DNA of 64,000 nt, taken from NCBI GenBank assembly GCA_963834135.1, contig CAWIAN010000010.1, forward strand, positions 186,001 through 250,000, given 5' to 3'. This stretch comes from Bog-257 sp963834135 (GTDB taxonomy: Bacteria; Acidobacteriota; Terriglobia; Terriglobales; Acidobacteriaceae). Positions 39,216-47,504 of the stretch are shown here, piece by piece. Each line of letters starts with the position of its first letter. Position 1 is the stretch's first letter. A program made the position numbers and the translations under genes. The notes beneath the pieces are model-generated. The model did no database searches. It was not told the origin of the DNA and saw only the letters and a list, made by a program, of their open reading frames with translations.

Positions 39216-39220
39216 GCTTT

Positions 39221-40048
39221 ATGGCAACTCGTACAGCAACATTCCCCGCAACCGTCACTCCCGCCAGCGCCGGCCTGCTGATGCCCGCTGCTTCGCTCTG
39301 GTGGCGCGAGGTCGTCCGCTTCTATCGCCAGCGCGCGCGGGTGGTCGGCGTCATCGCTTCGCCTCTGCTGTTCTGGGTGGTGATCGGCTCCGGCTTCGGC
39401 ACCTCGTTCCGCTCCAGCGGCGCGGGCGGCCAGCACTACCTGGAATTTTTCTTCCCGGGCGCGTTGATCATGATCGTGCTCTTCACCGCCATCTTCACCA
39501 TGATGTCGGTGATTGAAGACCGCAAGGAAGGCTTTCTGCTTTCCGTGCTGGTCGCGCCCGTGAGCCGCTCGGTGATTGTCCTGGGCAAAGTCTTCGGCGG
39601 AGCCACACTGGCCACGCTGCAGGGCATGATCTTCCTGGTCTTCGCTCCGTTCGTCGGCGTACATTTCACGCTCGCGAGTTTCGGCCTGACGGTGCTGGCG
39701 ATTTTCCTGGTTTCGTTTTCGCTGACCGCTCTCGGCTTCATCATTGCCTGGCCCATGGATTCCACGCAGGCCTTTCACGCCATCATCAACCTGTTTCTGA
39801 TTCCGTTGTGGCTGCTTTCGGGCTCGCTGTTTCCGCTCTCCGGAGCGTCGCTGTGGATTCGGCTGTTGATGCGGATCAATCCGTTGACCTATGGAACCGA
39901 GGCGCTGCGGGCGCTGCTGTTTCCCGCGTCGGCTTCGACCGATCTTTCGCTGAGCGGCAACTTTGCGGTACTGGCGCTGTTTACCCTGGTAATGTTTGCT
40001 TTGTCATTCCTGATCGCGAACCGGCGCACCACCAAACCGGCAGCCTGA
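39221..40048 (+). CDS. ABC-2 type transporter permease
   Basis: A 275-residue membrane protein of the ABC-2 family: an N-terminal amphipathic part (LWWREVVRFYRQRARVVGVI), about six membrane segments and the typical FTAIFTMMSVIEDRKEGFLL region. SRSVIVLGKVFGGATLATLQ and the final NPLTYGTEALRALLFP are also characteristic. It should partner the ATPase at 38016-39032. Its stop overlaps the next start in TGATG, so coupling to the DUF420 gene is strong. Confidence 0.92.
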   Translation: MATRTATFPATVTPASAGLLMPAASLWWREVVRFYRQRARVVGVIASPLLFWVVIGSGFGTSFRSSGAGGQHYLEFFFPGALIMIVLFTAIFTMMSVIEDRKEGFLLSVLVAPVSRSVIVLGKVFGGATLATLQGMIFLVFAPFVGVHFTLASFGLTVLAIFLVSFSLTALGFIIAWPMDSTQAFHAIINLFLIPLWLLSGSLFPLSGASLWIRLLMRINPLTYGTEALRALLFPASASTDLSLSGNFAVLALFTLVMFALSFLIANRRTTKPAA

Positions 40049-40482
40049 TGCAGATATCGCCCACGTTTTATCCGGCGCTCGACGCGGTACTGAATGGCTC
40101 CAGCGCCGTACTCATTGGATCGGGCTTGTACTTCATCAAGCGCGGCCGGCGGGAAGCGCACAAGCGCATGATGCTGGCGGCGTTCGTCACTTCGACGCTG
40201 TTCCTGATCTCGTATCTGTACTATCACCTGGTATTACGAGCGGGCGTTACGCACTTCCAGGGACAGGGCGTCGCCCGGCCGCTCTACTTCGCGCTGCTGA
40301 TTTCGCACACAATTCTTGCGGCTGTGGTCGTGCCGTTCATCCTGATCACGCTGGCGCGCGCGCTGAAGGGCCGCTTTGCCAAACACAAAGCCATCGCGCC
40401 CTACACCTTCGCGATCTGGATGTACGTCTCGGTGACCGGCGTTATTATCTACGTGCTGTTGTACAAAGTGTTTGTTCGGTAA
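40048..40482 (+). CDS. DUF420 membrane protein (CtaM/YozB-like)
   Basis: A 144-residue protein with four membrane segments. It begins MQISPTFYPALDAVLNGSSA and keeps the DUF420 pattern HKRMMLAAFVTSTLFLISYL, YHLVLRAG, LLISHTILAAVVVPFI and the conserved His residues. Family members such as CtaM are needed for haem-copper oxidase assembly in Bacillus and Staphylococcus. That fits its place with ctaA and ctaB. The start overlaps the permease stop by one base. Confidence 0.88.
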   Translation: MQISPTFYPALDAVLNGSSAVLIGSGLYFIKRGRREAHKRMMLAAFVTSTLFLISYLYYHLVLRAGVTHFQGQGVARPLYFALLISHTILAAVVVPFILITLARALKGRFAKHKAIAPYTFAIWMYVSVTGVIIYVLLYKVFVR

Positions 40483-40487
40483 TCGTC

Positions 40488-41159
40488 GTGACCACTTCTA
40501 CTTCAGAATCGTTCGTCAATCGCGAAGCCGGTCAGGAGCCGGTGCAGGGGTTTCTGCATCGCGCTCAATCGGGCGGCGGAGCATTTCTCGTGCTGACGCA
40601 TGGTGCGGGAGGGAACTGCAACGCCGCGCTGCTGGTGGCTTTGGCGGAGGGCTTCGCGGGCGCCGGCCTGAACACTCTTCGTTGCAATCTCCCCTATCGT
40701 CAGCGAAAGCCCAGTGGGCCTCCATCGCCATCCGATGCCAAGCATGATCAGGAAGGACTGCGACGCGCGATTGAGCTGATGCGGAAAGAATTTTCGGGCC
40801 GAGCGTTCGTGGGCGGTTCATCCTATGGCGGGCGCCAAGCCAGCATGTTGGTCGCCGCCGATGCCACGCTGGTCGACGGCTTGCTGCTGCTCTCGTATCC
40901 GCTGCATCCGCCGGGACGCGCGGAGAAGTTGCGAACCGAACATTTTCCAAAGCTTCAGACGCCAACCCTGTTTGTCAGCGGGACAAAAGACGCTTTCGGA
41001 TCGATAGCGGAACTCGAAACGGCAATCAAGTTGATCCCGGTGCAGACCAAGCTGATGGCAATCGAGGGCGCGGCGCACGGCCTGCCGCAAAAATCGAAAA
41101 CCTCCAAGCTGCCGGCGGAAATTGTTGCGGCATTCTTCGACTTCTTTCACCTGCGCTAA
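40488..41159 (+). CDS. alpha/beta-hydrolase (KANL3/TEX30-like)
   Basis: A 223-residue cytoplasmic hydrolase with a GTG start 5 bases after the DUF420 stop. HGAGGNCNAALLVALAEGF forms the oxyanion part. The nucleophile elbow GGSSYGGRQASML carries the Ser, the acid is in SGTKDAFG and the His in GAAHGLP. The family's natural substrates are unknown. It is the last gene of the cluster and is followed by a long hairpin. Confidence 0.85.
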   Translation: MTTSTSESFVNREAGQEPVQGFLHRAQSGGGAFLVLTHGAGGNCNAALLVALAEGFAGAGLNTLRCNLPYRQRKPSGPPSPSDAKHDQEGLRRAIELMRKEFSGRAFVGGSSYGGRQASMLVAADATLVDGLLLLSYPLHPPGRAEKLRTEHFPKLQTPTLFVSGTKDAFGSIAELETAIKLIPVQTKLMAIEGAAHGLPQKSKTSKLPAEIVAAFFDFFHLR

Positions 41160-41230
41160 AGCCGCAACCTCGGCGGCCACATCTGTCGTCCCTGAAGGCT
41201 GGTGTTGCGTGTCGTGCGGGGCGTGAAATC

Positions 41231-41305
41231 AAGGCCGGGCGCTTGGGCTCGAGGCACTCAGTAGCAGGTACCACGGCCCAGAGCCACTCCCGGCCTTTTG
41301 TTTTG
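41231..41305 (+). terminator. extended hairpin with T-rich tail
   Basis: Outer stem AAGGCCGGG (41231-41239) with CCCGGCCTT (41289-41297), inner pairing GGGC...GCCC, then TTGTTTTGTG. The ~50-base loop is large for a plain terminator, so a structured 3' end or small RNA is possible. Confidence 0.5.
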
Positions 41306-41318
41306 TGCGATGAATTCC

Positions 41319-42068
41319 TCAGACCTGAGCGGCGCCCCCATCGACGAACAATTCGGCCCCCGTAACGAAGCTGCTGTCGTCGGAGGCGAGAAACGAGACT
41401 GCTTTCGCAACCTCGTCGGGATCGCCGAACCGGCCCATGGGGGTGATGGCGATGAGCGCCTGGCGATTCGCTTCGTTCTCCGCGTCGGTTTTGCCGAGCC
41501 CGCTGAAGCCTGGCGTAGTAATCGGACCGGGACTGACGGCGTTCACCCGGATGTTGCGTCCCTTCAAGTCACTGGTCCAGGTGCGTGCGAAGGAGCGGAG
41601 AGCCGCCTTGGTCGCGTTGTAGACGCTGAACGCCGGCAGTCCCTTGGAGCCCGCGATCGATGCGTTCAGAATGATCGAAGAGCCCTCGCGCAATAGGGGC
41701 AGCGCTTTCTGGACGGTGAAGACGACAGCCTTTACGTTCGCGTCGAAGATTTTGTCGAAGTGCTCTTCGGTGATCGCACCCAGCGGAGCAAACTCGCCGA
41801 TGCCGGCGTTGGCGAACACAATGTCGAGGTGTCCCTTTTCTTTCTTCACCGTCTCGAACAGGCGATCGAGGTCGGCCATCTTGGAGACATCGCCCTGCAC
41901 CCCGGTGACGTTCTTGCCGATTGTCTTGACCGCCGCATCGAGTTCGGCCTGACGGCGGCCGGTGATGAAGACGTACGCGCCCTCGTCGACAAAACGTTTT
42001 GCGGTTGCTAATCCGATACCACTATTCCCCCCGGTTACAAGTGCAACTTTACCTTCCAGCTTTTTCAT
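41319..42068 (-). CDS. short-chain dehydrogenase/reductase
   Basis: A 249-residue SDR. The ATG at 42068 is preferred over a GTG two codons upstream because GAGGAGA is then well spaced. NAD(P) motif TGGNSGIGLATAKRFVDEGA; NAGIGEF; catalytic Ser in LNASIAGSKG and YNATK (Tyr and Lys). The Arg-Arg after ITG (TGRRQAEL) suggests NADPH preference. The substrate is unknown. It is convergent with the hydrolase gene and divergent from the next gene. Confidence 0.93.
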   Translation of the reverse strand: MKKLEGKVALVTGGNSGIGLATAKRFVDEGAYVFITGRRQAELDAAVKTIGKNVTGVQGDVSKMADLDRLFETVKKEKGHLDIVFANAGIGEFAPLGAITEEHFDKIFDANVKAVVFTVQKALPLLREGSSIILNASIAGSKGLPAFSVYNATKAALRSFARTWTSDLKGRNIRVNAVSPGPITTPGFSGLGKTDAENEANRQALIAITPMGRFGDPDEVAKAVSFLASDDSSFVTGAELFVDGGAAQV

Positions 42069-42271
42069 TTTCACTTCTCCTCATGAACTGTAAGACGGCC
42101 GTTGAGTCTGTGCCAGAAGGTTAGAGATGCTTGGAGTTGTGAATCGGGTTCTTTCGGTGATGCGAGATGTCCGCCGCAGAACTATGCTTCGCGCCCGGTC
42201 CAATCGGCGCTGTTTCTGGTACGGAACGGCGGGGTCGGGTAGAATGCGCCTCTGACGCGCAGGAGGCGGAA

Positions 42272-43210
42272 GTGAAATCGCTCACGCGAGCCGAGGTGAT
42301 TGCCGCCATCGCATCGTTCGCCGGCATCTTTGTCGCCGCGATTGCTGCGCACCTGCTCGTGCTGGCGGGCCTGCCCGAGAACGTCGTCCAGAACACGCTC
42401 AAGCTTGTCGTCATTCTCCTGTTCTGCGTCTTCGGTTTCGCTCTGATCGGGTTGATGATTCACGCCTTCGTCATCCTGCAGGGCAGCATGGGCAATGCGA
42501 ACGTCGGCATGGTGAAGTTTCTCCGCGAGAACGAGCGGCTGGTGACGTTCTGCGCCTGGGGTTTTCTCGGGCTGGGAGTGCTGATCGCGATTCCAGCGGC
42601 GCTGCTGGATTCGGGCATGCTGCAGTGGACGCCTTCGCTCAAGTCCGAAGGCGTACTCGTCGCCGACATCGGCATGACGCTCGAGCAAGTGCAGAAGCAA
42701 TCCACGCTCAGGCTGCATCAGCCGTTCGCGGTGCAGAATTCCGGCGAGACGTATTGCATTGCCGAGGCGGTCTTCGACTATCAGCTCGGCGACTCCGGAA
42801 TACGCTTCCCGAAATCCCGTTACTACTGGCTGATCACCGGTCAGCATGGCGACCCACGCCTGGCCGCGTTGAACATCGGCGTCTCACCGCAGAAACTGAC
42901 GCGGCTTGACTTCGATCGCTATGTGGAATCGGTGCGGCATAGATTGAACGCAGCTGGCTGGATTCCGGGTCACTTCGTCTGGAAGACGGCCGAGGACATT
43001 CAACTGCATAGTGGCGCGACATCCACCGGCGACGGCCGTTACTGGAAACGCGGCGGCACGCTGCTCATCCTGGAGCAGAAGCGGATGGACGACGCGCAGA
43101 GCGGAGAAAATACCACCACCGCCGGACAGTTCATCTTGTATCTCGATCTACGGCAGCTGAGCGCCGAGCCGGCGCTGGTATTCGATCCCAACCTGAAAAT
43201 CGAAAGATAG
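42272..43210 (+). CDS. conserved membrane-anchored protein of unknown function
   Basis: A 312-residue protein. A GTG at 42272 lies 5 bases after a perfect AGGAGG, which decides the start over the open frame upstream. Three hydrophobic segments fill the first ~125 residues (VIAAIASFAGIFVAAIAAHL, LVVILLFCVFGFALIGLMIH, FCAWGFLGLGVLIAIPAAL). A soluble ~180-residue domain follows (MTLEQVQKQSTLRLHQPFAV, YYWLITGQHGDPRLAALNIG). I recognise no family. It ends 37 bases before the aminotransferase gene on the same strand. Confidence 0.7.
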   Translation: MKSLTRAEVIAAIASFAGIFVAAIAAHLLVLAGLPENVVQNTLKLVVILLFCVFGFALIGLMIHAFVILQGSMGNANVGMVKFLRENERLVTFCAWGFLGLGVLIAIPAALLDSGMLQWTPSLKSEGVLVADIGMTLEQVQKQSTLRLHQPFAVQNSGETYCIAEAVFDYQLGDSGIRFPKSRYYWLITGQHGDPRLAALNIGVSPQKLTRLDFDRYVESVRHRLNAAGWIPGHFVWKTAEDIQLHSGATSTGDGRYWKRGGTLLILEQKRMDDAQSGENTTTAGQFILYLDLRQLSAEPALVFDPNLKIER

Positions 43211-43247
43211 CTGGCGCGTTGGCGGTGTACCATGTTGCGTTCGCAGG

Positions 43248-44546
43248 ATGGAGGCTTCTTTGCTCGATCGCCGCAGCTTTCTTACCCACACCGCCGGACT
43301 GGCCGCCGCTTTCGCTTTTCGCCATGATCTTTTCGCGCAACTCCAGAGCATACCGTCCTCGTTGCCCGACCCGCAGCAGTACGTCAACAACGATGAGGCG
43401 TACTGGGCGGAGCTGCGCAAGCAGTTCCTGATTCCCGAGGACGAGGTCTATCTCAACAACGGCACCGTGGGCTCCAGTCCGGCGCCGGTGTTGCGGGCGG
43501 TATTCGACGGCTACACCTCGACCGAGAAGCTGGACGAGACCGATCCTGAGGACTATCCAATCTGGGGCTACGGGCCGTGGAACGAGTATCGCGATCCGCT
43601 GGCGGCATTTGTAGGTTGCGATCGCGACGAGATTGCGCTGGTGCGGAACGCGACCGAAGCGAACAGCTATATCGCCAACGGCGTCGACATGAAGGCGGGG
43701 GACGAAGTCCTGATGACCGACCAGGAGCATCCGGGCGGCGAGCAGCCGTGGCAACTCAAGTCCAAGCGCTATGGCATCGTGGTGAGAAAAGTGACGCTGC
43801 CGAAGCCGGTGGTGGATGCGCCGCAGGTGCTGAATCTTTTTAACGACGCGATTACACCGCGCACGCGCGTGATCTTCTGCAGCCACATCACCACAGTGAC
43901 TGGCGTTGTGCTGCCGGTGAAAGAAATCTGCGCGCTGGCGCGGTCGAAAAACATTATGTCGGCGGTGGACGGAGCGCACGTGACCGGCATGATGAAGCTC
44001 AACATCCACGACATAGGCTGCGACATGTATAGCTCGAGCCCGCACAAGTGGCTGCAAGCGCCCAAGGGCTCCGGCTATTTGTACGTGCGCAACGAGGTGA
44101 CGGATTATCTCTGGAACACCATCGCCACCGAAGGCTGGAACGAAAAGCAGATCCGCGCCGAGCGCTTTCAGCGCATCGGTTCGTCGAATGTGCCCTCGCT
44201 GGATGGCTTGCGGGCGGCGATCCAGATGGCAAATGCGATCGGTATGGATCGCATCGAGGCGCGGCATCGTGCGTCGGCGAATTTCATGCTGGCAGAGATG
44301 ACGAAGCGCGGCGCGGAGTCGTGGACCTCGCCCGACCCGAAGTTGCGCTGCGCGATCGTGACCGTCAACGTGCCGCCCATCCAGCGGATGAAGCTGGAGG
44401 ACTGGTTGTGGAAGACGAAGAAGATCAGGATTCGCGGAGGCGAGCCGTCGAAGCTGCGGCTGTCGACGCCGTATTATTTGCGGCAGAAAGATCTGGAGAG
44501 TTTCCTGGCGGCGTTCGACGAGTACAAGAAAAATAATGCGGCATGA
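43248..44546 (+). CDS. class V aminotransferase-like protein with Tat leader
   Basis: A 432-residue fold-type I PLP protein of the isopenicillin-N-epimerase (CefD)/cysteine-desulfurase group. A twin-arginine-like leader (LDRRSFLTHTAGLAAAFAF) indicates export. The domain begins VYLNNGTVGSSPAPVLRAVF. The PLP Asp/His are in SAVDGAHVTGM and the Schiff-base Lys in SSSPHKWLQAPKGSGYLYV. The Arg in LRLSTPYYLRQKDLE binds carboxylate. Exported PLP enzymes of this type are common in Acidobacteriota, with unknown substrates. Confidence 0.87.
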   Translation: MEASLLDRRSFLTHTAGLAAAFAFRHDLFAQLQSIPSSLPDPQQYVNNDEAYWAELRKQFLIPEDEVYLNNGTVGSSPAPVLRAVFDGYTSTEKLDETDPEDYPIWGYGPWNEYRDPLAAFVGCDRDEIALVRNATEANSYIANGVDMKAGDEVLMTDQEHPGGEQPWQLKSKRYGIVVRKVTLPKPVVDAPQVLNLFNDAITPRTRVIFCSHITTVTGVVLPVKEICALARSKNIMSAVDGAHVTGMMKLNIHDIGCDMYSSSPHKWLQAPKGSGYLYVRNEVTDYLWNTIATEGWNEKQIRAERFQRIGSSNVPSLDGLRAAIQMANAIGMDRIEARHRASANFMLAEMTKRGAESWTSPDPKLRCAIVTVNVPPIQRMKLEDWLWKTKKIRIRGGEPSKLRLSTPYYLRQKDLESFLAAFDEYKKNNAA

Positions 44547-44863
44547 GGGAGCCTTGCAAAGCCACGCTGCTACTGAGGAGCGTTTGGGATTTGCTTTGAA
44601 GGGGCACGGCTTCAGCCATGCCGTCAGCAGTTCTTTGTTGTGTGCCAAGCGAGGCGGCGTTTTCACCGACGAGCCATCCGCTTCAAGACGGGAGAATGAG
44701 CGAGGGCGCTTCCGGATATGGGGTCCTTCGACTGCGCGTCCGCCCGCCGCGAAAGCTGCGGCGGAAAGCCAAAGGCGCGGACGCTGCGCTCAGGATGACA
44801 ATCGGTTAGGGGCATTGGCGGCACGGCTGAAAGTCGCGCCCCTTCCGAGCGGTCAAAATCGCT
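44547..44863. other. repeat-filled intergenic region
   Basis: About 320 bases between convergent genes. It holds a family A copy (44721-44800) and degenerate pieces of family B (GGGGCACGGCTTCAGCCATG near 44600; GGCACGGCTGAAAGTCGC near 44820). No gene. Confidence 0.6.
44721..44800. repeat. family A dispersed repeat
   Basis: GGGTCCTTCGACTGCGCGTC, stem CCGCGAAAGCTGCGG, end CGCTCAGGATGACAATC. Closest match is the unit at 33518-33597. Confidence 0.85.
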
Positions 44864-46264
44864 CTACGGTTTTCCGCCGGGGCTCCATTGCGGGGTAAAG
44901 TCGCTGTTGGCCAGCCAGCTCACCGGGCCGATCATCGACCCGATCGCGCTGTCGAGATGTTCCCAATCGATCTTGTCTACCGTGTCGGTTGGCTGATGAT
45001 AGTCGCTGTGCAATCCGAAGCTCGAGATTGACTGTGCAATGATGCCATCCTTCGCCAGCGAATAATTATCCGAGCGCTGGAAGAATCGCTCGTCGGGATG
45101 CGGGTCGGCGACGAGCTGGGCCCCATGTGCAGCCAGTTGTGGTCCGAGATTGGTGCGCTCCCATCCCGTGAGCCACAGCTCGTCGGGCTTCACCTTCGCG
45201 TCGGCGCGCCCGATCATCTCAAAATTCAGATTGGCGACAATGTCTTTCACCGGGAACGTCGGATGCTTGAGGAAATAGCGCGAGCCGACAAGTCCTGCCT
45301 CTTCGCTACCGAACAACGCAAACACCAGGGTGCGCTGCGGTCGTTTTTCCTGCGACAAAGCGCGCGCCAGTTCCATCACCGCGACCGTGCCCGAGGCGTC
45401 ATCGTCTGCGCCGGGATACATTTTGCCGTTCTTCACGCCCAGATGATCGAGGTGCGCGCTGAGCAAGATGATCTGCTGCCGGTTCTGCTTGCCGTCGATC
45501 TTGGCCAGCACGTTCCAGGTGTGTGTCGTCTCCCACGGGGTGACGTCAGCATGGAACTTGATGGGCGCGCCCTCGGCCAGCGACCAGAGCTGGGCGGCGG
45601 CGGCGCTGGTAATTAAGCCTCCATCAGGACGATCGGGCTCATCGCCTATTTTGCGCTCCGGCCTCAGGCCAGCCTGCACCACTCGGTCGAACATGATTTG
45701 CGTATCGGCCGGCATCGGGAAGAGCACAATGGCGGCCTTGCTGTGCATGTAAGCGCCCATGATGCCTTCCAGGCTGCGCTTGGCGGCATCCGGCTTGAGT
45801 TTGAAAATGACCGCGGCTCCCGCCTTCACCGACGCCGGCGAGACCGAAGGGTCGCTTAGGTCCAGCTTCTGCAACGGAGCGGTGACGTCGGGCTGGGTTG
45901 CCGAGAGGAGTGCCAACTCCTTGCCTTGCGTGAGCGTAACGGCCTGCGAGTCCGTGCCGAAGCTGATGATCGGCGTGCCAGTGACGCTGCGCGAATTGAT
46001 TGCGCCGACCTGGATGTACTGGCGCTTTCCGGCGGCAGGTTTCAGTCCGTAGGATTTCAGCTGCGCGGCGATGTACTGCGCAGCGCGGTGCTCGTCCTCG
46101 GTACCGCTGCCTCGGCCGTGAAGATCGGGTCCGGCGAGGTAGTCGAGGTTTTTGCGGATGCAGTCGGCACAGACCGCCGGGGTTGATGGTTTGTCAGCCG
46201 CCGTGAGCAGAAGCGGCAGCGATAAGACCAGGCAAAGTTGAGCGCGCAGATATGGAAGTTTCAA
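44864..46264 (-). CDS. M28 family zinc aminopeptidase, exported
   Basis: A 466-residue peptidase. The start is taken as TTG 46264, which gives the signal peptide LKLPYLRAQLCLVLSLPLLL; another TTG at 46300 is possible. The M28 zinc site is complete: LSAHLDHLG (His), GADDDASGT (bridging Asp), GSEEAGLVG (catalytic and ligand Glu), NFEMIGR (Asp replaced by Glu position of the family) and LHSDYHQPTDT (last His). An inserted PA-like region lies between about residues 130 and 250. It should cleave N-terminal residues from peptides outside the cytoplasm. CADCIRKNLDYLAGPDL follows the signal. Confidence 0.92.
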   Translation of the reverse strand: MKLPYLRAQLCLVLSLPLLLTAADKPSTPAVCADCIRKNLDYLAGPDLHGRGSGTEDEHRAAQYIAAQLKSYGLKPAAGKRQYIQVGAINSRSVTGTPIISFGTDSQAVTLTQGKELALLSATQPDVTAPLQKLDLSDPSVSPASVKAGAAVIFKLKPDAAKRSLEGIMGAYMHSKAAIVLFPMPADTQIMFDRVVQAGLRPERKIGDEPDRPDGGLITSAAAAQLWSLAEGAPIKFHADVTPWETTHTWNVLAKIDGKQNRQQIILLSAHLDHLGVKNGKMYPGADDDASGTVAVMELARALSQEKRPQRTLVFALFGSEEAGLVGSRYFLKHPTFPVKDIVANLNFEMIGRADAKVKPDELWLTGWERTNLGPQLAAHGAQLVADPHPDERFFQRSDNYSLAKDGIIAQSISSFGLHSDYHQPTDTVDKIDWEHLDSAIGSMIGPVSWLANSDFTPQWSPGGKP

Positions 46265-46447
46265 GAAGTCGATTGTCCGGGGTTTGCTGAAGCAGGTCAA
46301 GGAAAACGCGCGGTCTGAAAATCCACGCAGTTATCGGCGCAAAGGCGGCGGATCGAAAAGCATCGCGAACGCTCCGGTCGGGATGCCAACCCTAGAAAAG
46401 GCGGGGCGACAGCCAGACATTACCGCGCGATAAAATCGGGGGTGCCG

Positions 46448-46981
46448 ATGAAGAAGCTTTTTGCGCTATCGATCGTCTGCTGCCTGCTGACCATCTCCGG
46501 CGTTGCCCAGACGTCCGCGGTCCCAGGACGCGACGTGCTCTTCGCTTCGGCGGAGGTGGATGCACGGGGACAACTTCACATCCGCACCACCGACGGGAAC
46601 GAGATCACGCCGGCGAAAGATCCGACGCAGGTTGGTTTCGACAAGCCGGCGGTCTCTCCCGATAAACATGCCGTGGCTTGGCTAGCTCTGTATCCCAACA
46701 GTTCCACCTCGCATCCTGTTCCACTGAACCTGGTGATGTATTTCGGCGGCAGCGTGCGTCGCTTTGCCGGACATGGGCTGCCGATCTGGAAGTGGTGCTT
46801 CCTGCCCGGAGGCAAGATTGCGTTCAAACAGGAGACGGTGCACGGAGACAGCGGCGTTCACTACGAATTGCACGATGTGGATGGGGGAGTGACGGTTTCG
46901 GTGTACGACCACCAGCCGTCGGACGAGGATGATGCGGCCAAGCGCCCGGAGTGGGTGAAAGCGCTGGATGCGGCGCAGTAG
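46448..46981 (+). CDS. exported protein of unknown function
   Basis: A 177-residue secreted protein. The ATG at 46448 gives MKKLFALSIVCCLLTISGVA, cut near QTSA. The mature part looks like a partial propeller or TolB-like sheet (DKPAVSPDKHAVAWLALYPN, WCFLPGGKIAFKQETVHGDS). SPDKHAVAW resembles the WD40-like PD40 motif SPDG..iaF. The acidic end SDEDDAAKRPEWVKAL is polar. No enzyme motifs. It is divergent from the M28 peptidase. Confidence 0.65.
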   Translation: MKKLFALSIVCCLLTISGVAQTSAVPGRDVLFASAEVDARGQLHIRTTDGNEITPAKDPTQVGFDKPAVSPDKHAVAWLALYPNSSTSHPVPLNLVMYFGGSVRRFAGHGLPIWKWCFLPGGKIAFKQETVHGDSGVHYELHDVDGGVTVSVYDHQPSDEDDAAKRPEWVKALDAAQ

Positions 46982-47504
46982 ATAGCACCATCCGGCATTA
47001 CTTTAGTTACCGGGCAGTTCTTACATGTCAAGATGCGAAACGCAACAGAAACCGCGTAAATACGAGGTTTCACGGGAGATATAAAGCCAGGAAAACGTGC
47101 TGAAAAGGGTAGCCGATTTGATATGCTGAAAGTAGAGTCGAAGTTGTGAAGCCCCAGCCCGAGCGGCTGGGTTTTGTGTTTTTGGAAGGCTCACGGGCTC
47201 ACGCCCGCGTCTGCGTTCGGGTTGGTATTTCTCCGGGGGCGAGTACCCTGCGCTTCGTGCGGGTCCAGATTATCATCGCGCCTCGGCGCTCGGGGTTACG
47301 GCTGCGGCCGCCCGCATGGCCGTTACCGGTTTTGAACTCTCGCCGCGAGTCAGCGGCGTTGACCTGATTTTCATCCGGACAATTTCTAATTCAACTCTGC
47401 GGGTTGCCTCCCGGAGTCGCGGGGGTTTGGCCCGGCGTCTGGGCAGGAATTCGCATCCAAGTATCCGAGGCAAATCGCGGAAAGCAAAGGTCTGAACTTC
47501 GTTT
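46982..47504. other. intergenic region before bamA-like gene
   Basis: About 520 bases with no recognised gene. The first half is A-rich and could hold a small RNA ending at the hairpin 47153-47180; the second half is GC-rich with short palindromes (CTCACGGGCTCACGCCCG). I found no riboswitch motif. Confidence 0.35.
47153..47180 (+). terminator. intrinsic terminator
   Basis: CCCAGCC-CGAGC-GGCTGGG followed by TTTTGTGTTTTT. It is 170 bases after the stop of the exported protein, so it may end a long 3' UTR or a separate small RNA. Confidence 0.75.

Noticed and set aside
46982..47180. A riboswitch or small RNA before the terminator at 47153
   Set aside because: The A-rich leader has no consensus of a known riboswitch class and no downstream target gene within reach; only the terminator is supported.
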